Shown here piece by piece: positions 35,772-47,950 of a stretch of 64,000 nucleotides of DNA. Position 1 is the stretch's first letter, and every line of letters starts with the position of its first letter. The DNA comes from Turbatrix aceti (taxonomy: Eukaryota > Nematoda > Chromadorea > Rhabditida > Panagrolaimidae): positions 2,551,246 through 2,615,245 of the forward strand of contig OZ017770.1 in assembly GCA_963969345.1 (NCBI GenBank), given 5' to 3'. The notes below the pieces were generated by a model. That model was given only the letters and a program-made list of their open reading frames with translations, had not been told where the DNA came from and made no database searches. Made by a program: the position numbers and the translations under genes.

Positions 35772-36963
35772 ATGTGTGTGCTGCACATGATTTTTGCGGC
35801 GCATTTTGCTTTGTCGATGGCTTTCGTTTGTTTTCCGGGGGAAAACTGCATTACCGGTGAATTGGTTGATGCGCAGGATTTTTATCTGCCTAGGCCAGAC
35901 TATGCCAAGTTTGAATTTCCTGGTGGCGATGATTGTCCTACCAAGGTGGTTGTTTCATTAAATAAAACCGATATAAAAGCTATTTTTTGTAGTTTACAAC
36001 TTCAATCCCTTGTTTCTGCTTCTTAGAGCTTAAAAATAAAAAAAATAATTTTTTACCTTGTCAGAATAACTGGTAAATGCCTTTCATAATATCATGCCTT
36101 CATTCCGTACTTCCCGTCATTTTTGTGATCGTTTCACGCTCAAAGTGATGTACCTTACACTTTTGGGTCATCCGCCCCCCTGGATGCTCCTGCGATCTGC
36201 GACCGGACTGTTGATAATGAAACCTGCTTATCTCGTCGAAAATCAAGCCCCTTCAAGAGAAGCTTAAAGGCTTTTTATCCCTGGTTACGGCATCGTTGTG
36301 CAGTTTTATTAATTTTTGCTTTTATATGCTTGCTCTACTCGGGTCTTACTTTGTCTACCGCCGCGAAGTGGGTGCAGCGTTTTTTGTCGTCTGCCTGCTG
36401 CGTGTGGCGGCATACTAAGATGTTTGTGTTATTATATTTAATCTCACCGGTGTGGTCAAGGCATTAAGAATAGTATCAGAAGCAGCGTTTTGACCCAATG
36501 GAATTTCCTGATTTTATATCAGCTTTGCCTCGGACACTGTTTTTTCCTCCAGAACGAAACATCGTTGAACCGAAATGGCCTGATATGCCCCCCCTGGCCT
36601 GCTATTTGACGTACAAAAAATATATATCCCCTAACCTGTTAAAACTCCTGATTAAAAAAATTATCCGTGCAGTGTTACCGTAACGCGTGGCGGGCGCATG
36701 ATTACAACAAATGATCCAAAATAAATATACAAATACTTTTTAGAGTCATTGTTTCAACCGGTGACACATTTGCCAATGGACCCTGCCAACCCCATCGGTG
36801 ACAAGCGGATAACCAACGATCAGGGTATCACAAGTTTGACTTTTGTAAACATATTTTTCATCCAGGAACTAAGTCTTATTTTTTATCTTACCCCAAGGTT
36901 TAACCCAAATCCTTATGGCCGGCATAGCCCCTATTTTACATGTCAGGCGGAAAATTATGACAC
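35772..36963 (+). CDS. Unresolved coding region, probable secreted or membrane protein
   Basis: Several protein-like segments lie on the plus strand but could not be joined confidently. One at 35772-~35947 starts with a hydrophobic signal-like stretch, then ENCITGELVDAQDFYLPRPDY, and stops at a possible AAG|GTGGTT donor. A second open frame (36129-36467) has SDVPYTFGSSAPLDAP, a basic patch and one clear membrane helix (CAVLLIFAFICLLYSGLTL). A third (36498-36683) reads FPDFISALPRTLFFPPERN, and a fourth (36749-36970) includes MDPANPIGDKRITNDQ and NPNPYGRHSPYF. Codon use and composition look coding, but no family was recognised and phases between pieces do not all agree, so a frameshifted or decaying gene is possible. 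PYM starts ~110 bp downstream. Confidence 0.3.
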
Positions 36964-37083
36964 ACCTTGAAAAATTCCTGTAAAAACATGTTAAGAGTGA
37001 CGACATCTTTTTGTTCCACTCACCAGGTTTATTTTTAAAATTTTTAATTAAGACTTTTAATTAATATATTTGCATGAGTTAAA

Positions 37084-37632
37084 ATGATAAGAACAATTTT
37101 GTCAGGGGAAACATATATTCCATCCACCCAGCGCCCCGATGGCACCTGGCGAAAGGCTCGTAAGGTCAAAAATGGCTACATCCCACCTGAAGAGCGTCCT
37201 GTGTACAAATGTCCCGGTGTTGTGCAGCAGGAAATGCGCGCCGCCGCTGCTTCGGTCCCAGTCCGACGCATACCAGGAATCCTTGACACCTCGGACATCC
37301 TCAGCCTGGCTCGAGGCATCAACAACAAAAATCGCAAAGTTGCCATGCCAGTGTCAGCGTCGACTTCTGCGAGTTCTGCACCAGCCAAGCCTCGTTCGCA
37401 GACGGAAAAGCGCATACTCGCCGTAGAAAAGAAGCTTACCGAAATCCGGAAACTCGAGGTAGCTTTTTTATTCATATTCAGGCAAATAAATAAATATTTT
37501 TTACAGGAAAAAATTGCGGCCGCCGATGGAAAGGTTGAGCTGGAAAAGAATCAGCACGACAAGTTGGCGAAGAAGAAGGAATACGAAGACGAGCTTGCCG
37601 ATCTCATGCAAAAAGTATCTGTCGAGGAGTAA
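37084..37632 (+). CDS. PYM1: PYM homologue (partner of Y14 and Mago)
   Basis: Predicted 166 residues from exons 37084-37458 and 37507-37632 (48-bp intron, GTAGCT donor, TTTTTACAG acceptor). The N-terminal Mago-Y14-binding block is highly conserved ([33 protein letters not shown]). The C-terminal half is a charged coiled coil ([19 protein letters not shown] ... [17 protein letters not shown]), matching the family's ribosome-binding C region. PYM removes exon junction complexes from spliced mRNA in the cytoplasm as ribosomes engage. The start is not certain: an acceptor-like TTTTGTCAG falls just after the first ATG, so the true first exon may lie upstream with the conserved block entered from GETYIPS. 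It converges on BLOC1S1 with 36 bp between stop codons. Confidence 0.93.
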   Translation: MIRTILSGETYIPSTQRPDGTWRKARKVKNGYIPPEERPVYKCPGVVQQEMRAAAASVPVRRIPGILDTSDILSLARGINNKNRKVAMPVSASTSASSAPAKPRSQTEKRILAVEKKLTEIRKLEVAFLFIFRQINKYFLQEKIAAADGKVELEKNQHDKLAKKKEYEDELADLMQKVSVEE

Positions 37633-37668
37633 AGCCTTCTTCGACGGAAACACGCAGTTCAAAACTGG

Positions 37669-38250
37669 TCAATCAATGCGTGTATCTTGCTTGTCTGCCT
37701 CTTCAAGTGTTTTTGTGATGACTTTCATATCTCGTTCAATGGCGAAGGCCCATGATCGCACGTCACCTATCTCCTACAAAAGTTAATAAAGATTTACCTA
37801 ACTACTCCTTTTTCATTGATTTGTTCTTCGTGGTTTGCAATTTTTTTCGTAGAACAATAAACATGATTTGACATGAACCAACCTTAACAGTCCGAGCGAA
37901 TGAGTCAACCAGGCTGGCCCACTGCTCAGCTTGCCTAGACAGACTTGCAGCATTGTTGTCCAATCTCTTGCTTTCAATGTCGAGGCGCTTCTGGTTGTTG
38001 TATGCCACCGAGATCCTGAAAACAGGCATCACTTGTCAGTACACATTCCTAAAGCATTACTTAGAGTTGAGGTGATCGACCACGGCATTGGACAACGAGT
38101 GAACGGCGACTACAGCCTCATTCTTTCGTTTTTCTGCAAAAAAAAGCCATCAAGATGATGTCATGTTCTTTCTGTCCACCGCAACTCACCTTGGATTTCC
38201 CGCCGAATGTTTTGGTTAACGGTGTGCTCTTTTAGCATCTGCGGAATCAT
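37669..38250 (-). CDS. BLOC1S1: BLOC1S1 homologue (BLOC-1/BORC subunit 1)
   Basis: Predicted 123 residues from exons 38250-38190, 38133-38061, 38015-37883 and 37773-37669. It aligns with animal BLOC1S1 (GCN5L1) along its full length: MLKEHTVNQNIRREIQEKRKN, NAVVDHLNSKISVAYNNQKRL, SRQAEQWASLVDSFARTVK and EIGDVRSWAFAIERDM. It is a helical subunit shared by BLOC-1 and BORC, complexes that act in lysosome-related organelle biogenesis and lysosome positioning. A CAG acceptor is one base before the ATG, so the 5' leader is spliced or trans-spliced. Length is normal for the family (about 125). Confidence 0.95.
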
Positions 38251-38660
38251 TCTGCAATTAGAGTAATGCCAGTTCAAAGGGCAATACCGGACTAAAAAGC
38301 TAACGATTTTCTAACGACAGTCATAGCGCGTATTCATTTCATTGGCATTTGCACGTCTCTATTGATTTAAACGATTGCTCCCTCGCGTGCTATGACTTCT
38401 AACCTGTCATTCGTCAAAACAAAAAATGAGTAATACCTTTAGACACGAATTAACACAAATAAACGCTTTGAACTAACACAAACGCGATTCAAGCTTCCAT
38501 CAATTGATAATTTTCTCATGCGATTGGCGTGTCGTAGACTTTGTCGTTCGTGTTATTTCCGCGATGCGCACGCGCTCTCGAGAATTCCCGACGCGTACAG
38601 TGCCGCGGGCAGGGGTAATAATTTAAACAGAAATTGTCCATTTCAGATGTGAATTTCACA

Positions 38661-39953
38661 ATGAGTATGGATCGACCTTGCAGACCATCGTACGATACTG
38701 CTGAAAATAGGCGAGCTCGTTTCCGTAATCAAAAAAACAATAGTAGTTCCGCTCAGCAGAGTGGTACCAGCAACTTAAGCGCTGAAATTTTCAATGGCAT
38801 ACCGACAACTCTCAGAGCGTTGAAGGGCATGTGCCAGAATCTTCTGAGACACGCTGATCATTCTTACTCGTTTTCTCCTGTTTCCTCGATTGAAATATTT
38901 GAAGAAACGAATTCGTCTTCTCAATCATGCTCCTACACCCCTTCCGGAAGTTTCATATATGCCAAATCTTATACTAAGTCTACCGAGTGTGACACGACTA
39001 CCGATGTTAGTGATGACAACTTGCTCAATACTTACTATACTGAGGTTATGATGCAAGAAGAAACTCAAAAGCCAACTCAAAGCTTTCGCCCCTATGATTT
39101 TATTCATAAATTGATTCCAAAAACCCTGAAATCACCTTTTTACGACCATGCTCACACTGAGGACACGGATAATGGCAGTCAGTATGATGCTCAGACGTCT
39201 CAACATTTGTCGTCAAGCACAGTTGAACTTTACCAGCCGATGGAGACACAGCAGCCATATTTCATTCCTAGAGAGCAATCTCCAGGGTTGCCGAGTTTTC
39301 AACCCAGCCAATCTATGGGTGTCAGAATGCAGAAACGACCTAATTCAATGTATTCTATGACATCGGGGGAATCTGAAAAACTAATGTCGCAACAAGAATC
39401 GATGCTTAGAAAGCAACAATTTTTTGGAGCTCAAGGTTACGGTAGTAATGAATCCATTAACGCGGAAGAAACAGAAGATCCCCTGGCTTTTCGAAAGAAT
39501 GCACCTCTTCGACGTCCGGTGAGCATTATTCGGTCAAAAGCGAGGGCAGAGATGATTGAATCGGAAAAATCCCCGATTAAAAACAGTCCGAATGTGGACC
39601 GGAAGCAATCTTTGCGTCCTAGGTCAACGATCAACTCTTCCGAGTTTAAAAAAATATTTCCGGATTGTTCACCTGATAACAGGATTATCGTTATTGTGCC
39701 GGATCATCGTCAGATATATATTGATCTTGAAAATGAACAAACCCATTGGATTCACACGGAGGAAAAAGAATTGCCCCCTTATTGGTCTAAAACATTTGAC
39801 AAAAACCATGGCATCATTTATTACAAGTTAGTGTTTTTTATCAAGTAATCATTTAAAAATTTCTTTTTTAGTGTCAAAACTATGAAGATGCAATTTGAAC
39901 ACCCCGCTGAAACAGGGAATTCCATAATCGATGGATCTGTCATCAAATTCTGA
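38661..39953 (+). CDS. SAV1: Salvador homologue (Hippo pathway scaffold), no SARAH domain visible
   Basis: Predicted 415 residues from exons 38661-39826 and 39872-39953 (45-bp intron). The first ~300 residues are Ser/Gln-rich and look disordered. The C-terminal part carries a tandem that matches the two WW domains of Salvador: a first, degenerate one around DHRQIYIDLENEQTHWIHTE, then ELPPYWSKTFDKNHGIIYY continuing across the intron to NVKTMKMQFEHPAE. Salvador links the kinase Hippo/MST to Warts/LATS. In known animals it ends with a SARAH coiled coil that binds the kinase; here the frame stops ~17 residues after the second WW domain and no SARAH-like heptad sequence or further exon was found. 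A TTTCAG lies 14 bases before the ATG. Confidence 0.82.
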
Positions 39954-41188
39954 ATTCTGTGATGGCTGCGACGCGAAAAATTGCCAAACCACAACTTCTG
40001 ATTACTGTTTCTCTTTTTATCATGTAATACAATAAATTTTTCTATATTTTCACCAGGTCTCACGGATCAGGTTCGAATAGGGGAGGAATGAGTTGCAGCG
40101 AATTTGGAAGAATGATAATGATTTTTCGCGAATGATTTTTTCCAAATGACGTGGATGTAAGGACTGAAGAAAACAACCACTGCGACTCGAGTTGGACTGA
40201 ATTAAACTGCAGTCTCGTAAATGGAAGTGCTGCGCTCTAACCTCCGTGTCTTGTTTTACTCATCATTCTTGATTGCATGATTGTATTGGTTAATTCGACC
40301 TCTGATTTCGTATATAAGTCATCTTAGTGTGACAATAAACGTTACTCGACGTAATCTGCTATCCGGGGGCGGGGGGTGAACGTGATATACTGGAAAATCC
40401 TACGGTCGCAACAGCTAACCATCTGGCGATGATGGAATGGTGAAAAAATAACGTGCGTTTCTTTGAAGCATAAATTATTTTAGTGTTGATTATGCAATAT
40501 GTATAAAAATTTAAGTAGTTCAACAATATAAGGGACAGTATAAAATTAACAATACTATTCCAGTTTCAAATCAAGTTGTCGACTATAACAAACGAAGCGA
40601 TAGATCTGGTCATAAATGATATCCTGCCAAGTAACTGCATGGACAAAAGAAGTACGAAATAGTATTTACTTTTTTGAAAAAACTGTAAACAGTATTACGT
40701 ACCTTTTTTGTCAGAAAGAGCAATATGGCACAAATTTTAAAATATGTGAAACAATGTTTTGTAAGTTTTAGGATTCGCTAGCCGGAACAAAGAGTGTTTG
40801 TCCGCGCCCATGACATTTGACTTTGCGCTAGGTAGGTCGTTAGCCATAATGACTACCGACCTCGGACGTCAACAAATTCAAAAAATACGGATCAAACTCG
40901 GCTTCCGCTGTTACGGTATTTCAGAGCAATTCTGCAACATTAAATACGGAAAACTACCTTAAATACTTTTTAATTACTTCCATGTAAAATCAATTTTTCC
41001 GGTTGCTGCTTACTGTTGTTTTCTTTTAGGTGTTCTAATTATTTTTGAACTTGTTTGAGGTACTAAGCAAAAGTGCAAAAAAATTATTATGGTAACAATC
41101 GGAAAAAAAACAACGTAGAATATTGCATTGATAGCATCTTGTCACTCTGAATACTGTCGTTTGCAAATGCTACAAAATTCAGATAACA
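39954..41188. other. Intergenic stretch
   Basis: About 1.2 kb with no convincing exon. It includes a TATATAAG on the plus strand at about 40311-40318 followed by no recognisable gene, and a G-rich tract (GGGGGCGGGGGG) near 40365-40376. The 3' UTR of Salvador falls here. Confidence 0.4.
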
Positions 41189-41611
41189 TTGCGTTTCTCT
41201 CGAACGGCCAAATTTTTGATATCTGAGAAAATGCCCCTTGTTTTTGACATTAAGGAGCATGCAGCCGCTCCCTTTTTTTCGCTTTTTTCAATCTTAGAGA
41301 GCACAATACGTCACATTGCCATGACATACGATTTACTTGAAGCCAATTATAAATATGAAAGCTCAGTTTTCTGGAAAATTACACTTCACAATATCGGAAT
41401 ACAATTTTTTTGTTTGCTTCCGCTTTGTTTTTTTTTGAACGGAATATACTTTTTGTATTCGAATCCGGACGTCTTTGAGGATGTCCGGTGTACCTCAAGT
41501 GTATGTCAAGCAATCATTGGGCACATATATAATGTTCCCAGAAACAAACGAGCTTTTCGCGATTGTGAATGTCTCGCAATAATTTTAAATAAGCCAGATG
41601 CTGTTCATTAA
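41189..41611 (+). CDS. Unidentified open frame of ~127-140 codons
   Basis: Open from 41189 to the stop at 41609-41611, with the first ATG at 41231. The product would start MPLVFDIKEHAAAPFFSLFS and contain a helical stretch (LESTIRHIAMTYDLLEANY), a hydrophobic segment (IGIQFFCLLPLCFFLNGIYF) and a Cys-containing C terminus. The T-rich hydrophobic part could also be read as intron. A TTCAG acceptor precedes the frame at about 41181. No family was recognised. It converges on the 3' end of alpha2-delta with ~115 bp between stops. It could be a terminal exon of a gene whose other exons I cannot see. Confidence 0.3.
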   Translation: MRFSRTAKFLISEKMPLVFDIKEHAAAPFFSLFSILESTIRHIAMTYDLLEANYKYESSVFWKITLHNIGIQFFCLLPLCFFLNGIYFLYSNPDVFEDVRCTSSVCQAIIGHIYNVPRNKRAFRDCECLAIILNKPDAVH

Positions 41612-41726
41612 TTAAATTCATCCCTGCTGTGTGCATCTTCTAAGATTATTGCTAGTTTATCTGTCACCATTGTAAAAATTTTAATCACAGATAAAATTTT
41701 GAGGTAATAATTTGAAATAACTCTGT

Positions 41727-44700
41727 CTAAAACTGATACATAAGATATCGAAAGACTATCGCGAAGAAAGTCAACACTGGCATGGAATGAAAACGGGGGG
41801 ACATTGAGCAAGGAAGATGTGATTCGTCCTAAAATTTTTTCATTATCACAAATATTTTTTTAATTAAGCAAAAACGTACGACAAAATCTTCTTTAATGCA
41901 CTGCATAATATTTTTGCGTTGAATGGGTGAAGCACTTTGACAGTGAGTCCGATCCGCTTTAGGTTTTGTCTCTGCATCCCTACCAGGCGCAAAAGACTTG
42001 ATTACCTCCGCCGTAGGACTGGGCGTCGGAGGAACGATAGCTTCTTTCTTGACAAACCCGAATGGCACAGGTGACGGCGATTGCTTGGGGCACTGAGTTT
42101 CATCGTAACAAGCACTTTGTTCATCCTGTTTGATCACGACCAGCAACAAATTAGTTTTTTCTATCCATTGAGCATAGACCCGGCTGAAACAGAACAAAAA
42201 ATGAATTAAATAACATAGCATGTGCAAACTCACATGGCACATTGAGCAGCATTCTGTTTGCACGGTCGTTCGGCATCTTCTCCCTCCAGCAGCGAAGTAG
42301 ACATCATTGAAGCCCTTTCGGTATCGGCAATGTAGTACTCGCTTTGCTGCTGGCATGGAAATCGTCCAGCGGTAGGACTCTTGAACGTCGTAGTATAGGC
42401 TGACGCTCGTGGCAAGGAAGAAGAAGACAATATGGAGGATAGAAAAATAAAAGATAACTCGCGTATAAGAACAAACACCCGGGATATGAACCAGAAAATA
42501 ACCTGACGAAGGTGGGATAGGGGAACGGTGATGGCAGATGCACCAGCTACAACCGGAACAGGGTTTTCACACATGCCTTGATTGTCGACAAACGTGATTC
42601 TAAATTTTAAAATGATGAAAAAACAAAATAAAGGAAAACGTACTTTTTGAAAAAGCCTTTTTTGATTAGCGTCTCCATGGTCCATTCTGTGACACGACTG
42701 ATATGACCAAAGAAAAAGCCAATCACAGAGCGTCGATTGAACCGGGGATTGTTGACGCTTCTCTCAAAGTCAAAAAGAGTCTCCTCGTAGCTAATGTCCG
42801 GCTGGCTCGAGTAAAAAACCATGGCGTGTTCGTCGAGAAGGAAGCACCTTGCATGCTCGCTTCGGGGATTGCATCCGTGAGACGACATCCATTTAGCGAG
42901 CTTGTCGTACATGAATTCGATGCCAACGACGCCGATGAGAGCATCGTCGATGTAGAGCGCCTGGTACGCAATTCCAAGGATTGTAAAGTTTTCATCCTTG
43001 TTGTAGGCATTTGGCACGTTTGGTGCTTGCCAGAGGTGAGCTAAATCCAGGAATAAATAAAAAAAATTGTTAAACAAAAAGAAAAAACCCCTTACAATGC
43101 AAATTGACGTCGTAGACAGTCTTTCCTCGCATTCTGACAGCTCGCTTGTAATAGCTGTCATCCGATGATCTCCGGTTCAACTCCAAAACAAAGTGTCTAT
43201 ATGCCCTGCAAAAATTTTCCGAGTTATAACTGTTCTTTTTTTCTTAAAAAAAAAGGATGCAGTACTTTTCTGAATAATTGCTTGTACTGAATTCGGCTGC
43301 ATCGTAGTACGCTTCCTCAAGGGATTCGTTGTAAAAACGAATCAAACCCGATGTTGTAGCAAAAAATGCTAAATGTATCCCGTTTTTCTTATTTTCTTTC
43401 CATTCCTGATCCCAGAGTGCAGAAAACGAATTTGTTGCTTGAATATCAAGCAGTAGTTTTTCGACAAGGACTGCTCTCGGTTTGCAGAGTTCAGGTAGCT
43501 TGCCCGTTAAATGCATTTGATTTGCATACGTCGTGATTGCTGCCTCTGCGCTGAGTGCAGTATCGCTGTCGTTAAGCAAGCAGTACCGCCTTAATGATTA
43601 ATCATTTGTTAGTGTACGAAACAAAAAAAAACAAAGAAGAAAAGTTGCCAACCATTCAGGATGAATGCGCCAATTGTTGTCTTGAAACCAACTCAACTGG
43701 ATACTAGAATGCTGCCAGCTTTCGCGACGTCGTAAACGCATTTTGTCGTTTTCAGCAATGGACACGCCAATACTAAAACAAAAGACCCCTTTTTTCTTCT
43801 TTCTTTATTGTTTAAAAATGCTACATACGTAAAATGCGTTCCCTCGATACAGACGGACTTGTATGTGTTTTTCTGAACATAAATTCTTTGCTGAAAAAAG
43901 TTTATTTATTTATTTAGCAATCATTTATTTTTTCTTCGGAAAAAAGGTAAAAAACGAACCACTCCGTTAACTCCATAATAGACTTCCATTTTCTTGTTGT
44001 CATTTTGATCGCAGGCCACAGTAGCGAGTTCGGGCTGGAAAACAGTTTTTAAAAATTATATTATTTTAAATTCGATAATATAGGTATTATTAATCGAGTA
44101 CTTACAACTTCGGAAAGCGGGCGTTGGATTTCAATTTGAAAAAAATCCATATTGTTAAACGTTGGTTTTGTCTCCTTCGTAACTTCATCCTGCATAATTT
44201 GAAATTTTCAAAAAAAAACATAAAAGAAATCAGTCTTACAATCGCTCGCAGCTGTGGGTGAAACATGGCGTAACCGTTGTTGTCAAGCATAAAAAAATAG
44301 CTCATTGGACCAATCTAAAGCACTCGTAAATGGGTCATTTCTCTTCCTTTTTGCTCTTGTCTTACCATTGATGGATGTGCAATTTGAATCAGCTCAATCA
44401 TGGGCACACTCACGGCAGAGACGCCCATGAATTCGTTGTCCAAGACGACAGGATATCCAACCGAGATGACATATTGATTGCTCTAAAATAGTAGTGCATA
44501 ATTCCAATTTCCCGTAATTGTAAAATTTTAAAAGCAATGCAATCAATTTCTTCATGCTCTGCAGTTTTACTCTTTTTGAAGTTGAAATTGTCGGAAAAAG
44601 GCAAAAGTTGACTAACCATTCGCTCTTTGGAGACGCTACCCCAGACAGCGTTATTCCGCTGAATAGAATGACTTTGACGGCTTATTGGACGGGACATAAC

Positions 44701-46806
44701 TTTTACATAGTGCTGCAAAATTATTTGTAATTGGATAATTTGTAATCAGTAATCTAAAAAAATCTCACAAATGACTACAAACCTGAACTTTTTCTTGAAC
44801 ATCAGCCATGTTGCTGACATGCACCATGTAGCCCCTGTTGTGACAGGCCATCCATTTGACTTCTTCAAAGTCCGTAGACTCTTCGCCAATTAGAAAGGAG
44901 AAAAATCGCACCTAAAAATTATTTTTGAATATTTGTCCCTTGTGTTTTTGTCTGCCTACCCTGCGTTCTTGATTGTAGAGATTAAAGGTTTTCTTAAAAT
45001 ACCCCGGTGCACCATCTGTGATTAGCATTATCACATCGTTGCATCCCATCGGCGTCTGTGAAAGCCTACTTCCATTTTTGATCTAAAATATGAGATGCCA
45101 CAGAAAAGAACGAGGAGATACGAGAACAAGCCAGAGTTGTAACACGAGTAATATAAGCAGCAACAAAGCAAAGCAGTGGCATACCGACCGAGAACTAAAG
45201 ATACTGTTTTGTTTACATAACACTTACAGCTTTCACGTGTCGATTAGTAAGCACAATGACGTTATCGTCAAGCTCAATGTAGTGTAGATTGGGATCGATC
45301 TCGTTGAGTTCTTCGGCACGGCTTAATTCTTCCTTTGATATCCATTTTATATCGTCTGGCAGCTAAGAACACAAAGCATAAGCGGTATTACACAAGCAGC
45401 AAAGCAGGTCAGTGCTTTCAACAGAAAATTAGTAAGCATGTTAAGCTGTCATGCTGATATAAAAAAGCCCCAGCAAGTGAGCGTTATGATAATGACACAA
45501 ATTATTTTTCAAAAAATCATACATTTAGCAGTGTCTTGAATGCCACTGTTAACGCCGCTTCGTAGTCGGCTTTTCCTTCTGATGAGACGTTCAGCAGTTG
45601 GGACCGTAACAGTTTTTTGTTGCGCATCGTCGCTTGTAAAAGGCCTTCATCGGTGCAATTGTCAAGAAGAGTAGGCGCCTTGGAAAACTAAAATTAATTT
45701 TGCCGCCATTTTTAGAAAGAGTGCCGACAAATAACAAGAAATCTCACCGCCATGATGTTGAAAAAGTCATTATCGGAAAGCGTATCCAAAATAGCCTCAA
45801 TTGTTTGTTTGGCTATTTCAAACCGCTGCCCAAGCATGGATCCCGACATGTCCAACATAATAATCACGTTTTTTGACATTGTTGCAGCGTCGATGAACCA
45901 CTCGGTGTTTCGGCAGTCAAACATGTCTAATTCGGTCACGGGATCGTCGTAAATCCACGGAGCTGCCGGAAAGTAACGCAAAAATCCACTGACTGAGCAA
46001 AATTTTTGAAATGATAAATCCTTGATTTTTTCACGATTTCTGCGATACAACTGGTCGATGTCAGACCACTGAATGTGTTCCAGTAACTCTGGATTTCTGT
46101 TGTAAACAGGGGTAGGCACGTGTACGGCAGAAGCCTCTGAACTGGTAGGTATTCTGTAGAAATTGACGTTGGGACGTAGGCTCAGTTCACGGGTAGCATT
46201 GACAAAGATAATTCCACCAAAGTGTCCGTCAGCGTAGACTACGGTCTCGTCGGTAGCCTTTTTTGCATCGATGTATCGTACAAAGTGTTGAGAAAACGGA
46301 TCATTGACAGAAGACTCTGAACTATTACCGAGGTCCTGAGACTCGAGTGATACCTTGGCGTCCCAAGCCATTTTTGAGCGATCAATGAGGTATTTTTCAA
46401 TTTGACTTTTAATATGTTTGAGTTCAGAATGAGGATCAAAGACTTCCGGAACCGTGAGGCTTTCGTATACCTGCAGGAAGGTGGGATAAAAGCTGTTTCT
46501 TAAACACAATGCGAAAAACATCTGTTGCGAAAAACTCACCCGAATAATATCGTGCCATTTGGTGGCATCTTTAAATGCCTTGTTTAAATGTCTCGATAAT
46601 TCATCTCCAATCCTTGATACGCTAAAATCGATTGATGAAAAATCGTATCGCAAACCACGAAAAGCCTACCTTTCGGCAGTGACCTGCTGACCATGAACTA
46701 CGCTACCCGTAACGCAAAATAGGTAAAAAATCATACAACAAACGAATGAGCAATAAATATACCGACGTCGTGCACGGTAATTCCGAGGTTCATCATCCTC
46801 ATCCAT
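41727..46806 (-). CDS. Voltage-gated calcium channel alpha2-delta subunit
   Basis: Predicted ~1241 residues in about 20 exons (first 46806-46670; then 46621-46540, 46470-45748, 45687-45523, 45362-45228, 45082-44960, 44911-44783, 44712-44617, 44482-44366, 44314-44240, 44189-44106, 44034-43960, 43890-43829, 43772-43653, 43589-43266, 43205-43096, 43040-42644, 42599-42234, 42183-41880, 41828-41727). The auxiliary subunit promotes trafficking and gating of calcium channels. Visible features: an N-terminal signal-anchor ([17 protein letters not shown]), the VWA-N region ending [14 protein letters not shown], a VWA domain with a perfect MIDAS (LDMSGSM) and MLITDGAPG, then Cache-like domains ([48 protein letters not shown]). 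The last exon ends in a hydrophobic tail ([18 protein letters not shown]), fitting a GPI signal or membrane anchor. The 42599-42234 exon contains an in-frame hydrophobic stretch that may be an unrecognised intron. Confidence 0.92.
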
Positions 46807-47950
46807 TGTGCTCGATTAACTCCAGCAGCGGCCGTTTTGACGTTTTGAAGTTGCTTAGGCCGGACTAAGCGCGGCCGCGCAACGCCGGAAGTCAAGTGGC
46901 GTTGGCTGGAGTGGCTGAAAGGTCTTTACAGAAATTTTTGCTATGCGGAGCAAAAGTTCACGGTAAACGAAGAAGATAAAAAGTTGTTTCATCTAGCTTC
47001 TTGAAAATGCCTATAGTTTAAGACAGGCGCATCAACGCTTTTGATCTGAGACAGGCATTTGTGACGTAGAGTCGCGGCCCGCAACACGTTAGCGCGCTAA
47101 TATATCTTTTTTCGCACAGGCTTTGATGAAAAAACGAAAAAGAGGGATATAGAGAGGTCATTTGGAATGCTAGCACGCTTCAAGACAATCCTGCATCATT
47201 ACTGAAATGAAACATCTTGGGTTTAAAGAGCATCAATAGGATTATTGTGATGAAACCCTAAAAAGCCCAGCGCATATTTCCGCGAGCAAATATAGCACAG
47301 AAAAAGCGCTTCCGGCAAAGACCTCCGCCGCTACTACAACTACTCTGCGGCATTGCTCTCGGAGTCTAGTCCCCCTCTCGTCTATCGATTATAGTCCCTG
47401 CGTCAACTGCTTGCCGAAAATGCTACTCATTTTTGTTTGCTACCGTGCAAAGACATTCACTGGTCACGACGGCTCAAATAGAATATATCAATATGCTTGA
47501 AGCAAGTTACGCTTCAAAAAATGTGTAAAAAGAAATTTTTTTATTGTTTAGATGCACAGATGAAGGATGGGATTGCCCAAACCTGAACATTTTATTTTTT
47601 TCTTGTTAGTTGTCGATTCTTGGCCTTCTTTTCGTTGCATTGCTCTGAGCTATGGGTCACTGCCAACATGTGGTTTCAAATGCATTCCAAATGCCTAACT
47701 GACATAGTTCTGATTTACTTTTTCTTCGATCTAACAAAATCGTGTTGACAGCTTTGATGGTAAAGGCCGCTAAATGTTTATATTATCTACCTAAAGGCTC
47801 TAATCTCTGCCTCTCTTTATCCCCCTTTTGCCTCTAAATGCTAACAATTAGCAGACGACACGCACGGCGACAAAAAAGAAAAAAGAAAATAACAGGGCAC
47901 CCGTGTTTACGTGCCCATATTTGAAGCCAGTCATACGAAATAATCTCTCA
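46807..47950. other. Intergenic stretch, alpha2-delta promoter side
   Basis: GC content rises just upstream of the alpha2-delta start (46826-46890, with several CpG and GCGGCCGC-like motifs), suggesting a promoter. A perfect 12-bp palindrome (TTAGCGCGCTAA) is at 47089-47100. No coding sequence was found. Confidence 0.4.

Noticed and set aside
42395..42502. Extra transmembrane segment in alpha2-delta
   Set aside because: The hydrophobic in-frame stretch sits where relatives have none and has intron-like composition, but no phase-matched GT..AG pair was clear, so it is left as uncertain instead of a novel helix.
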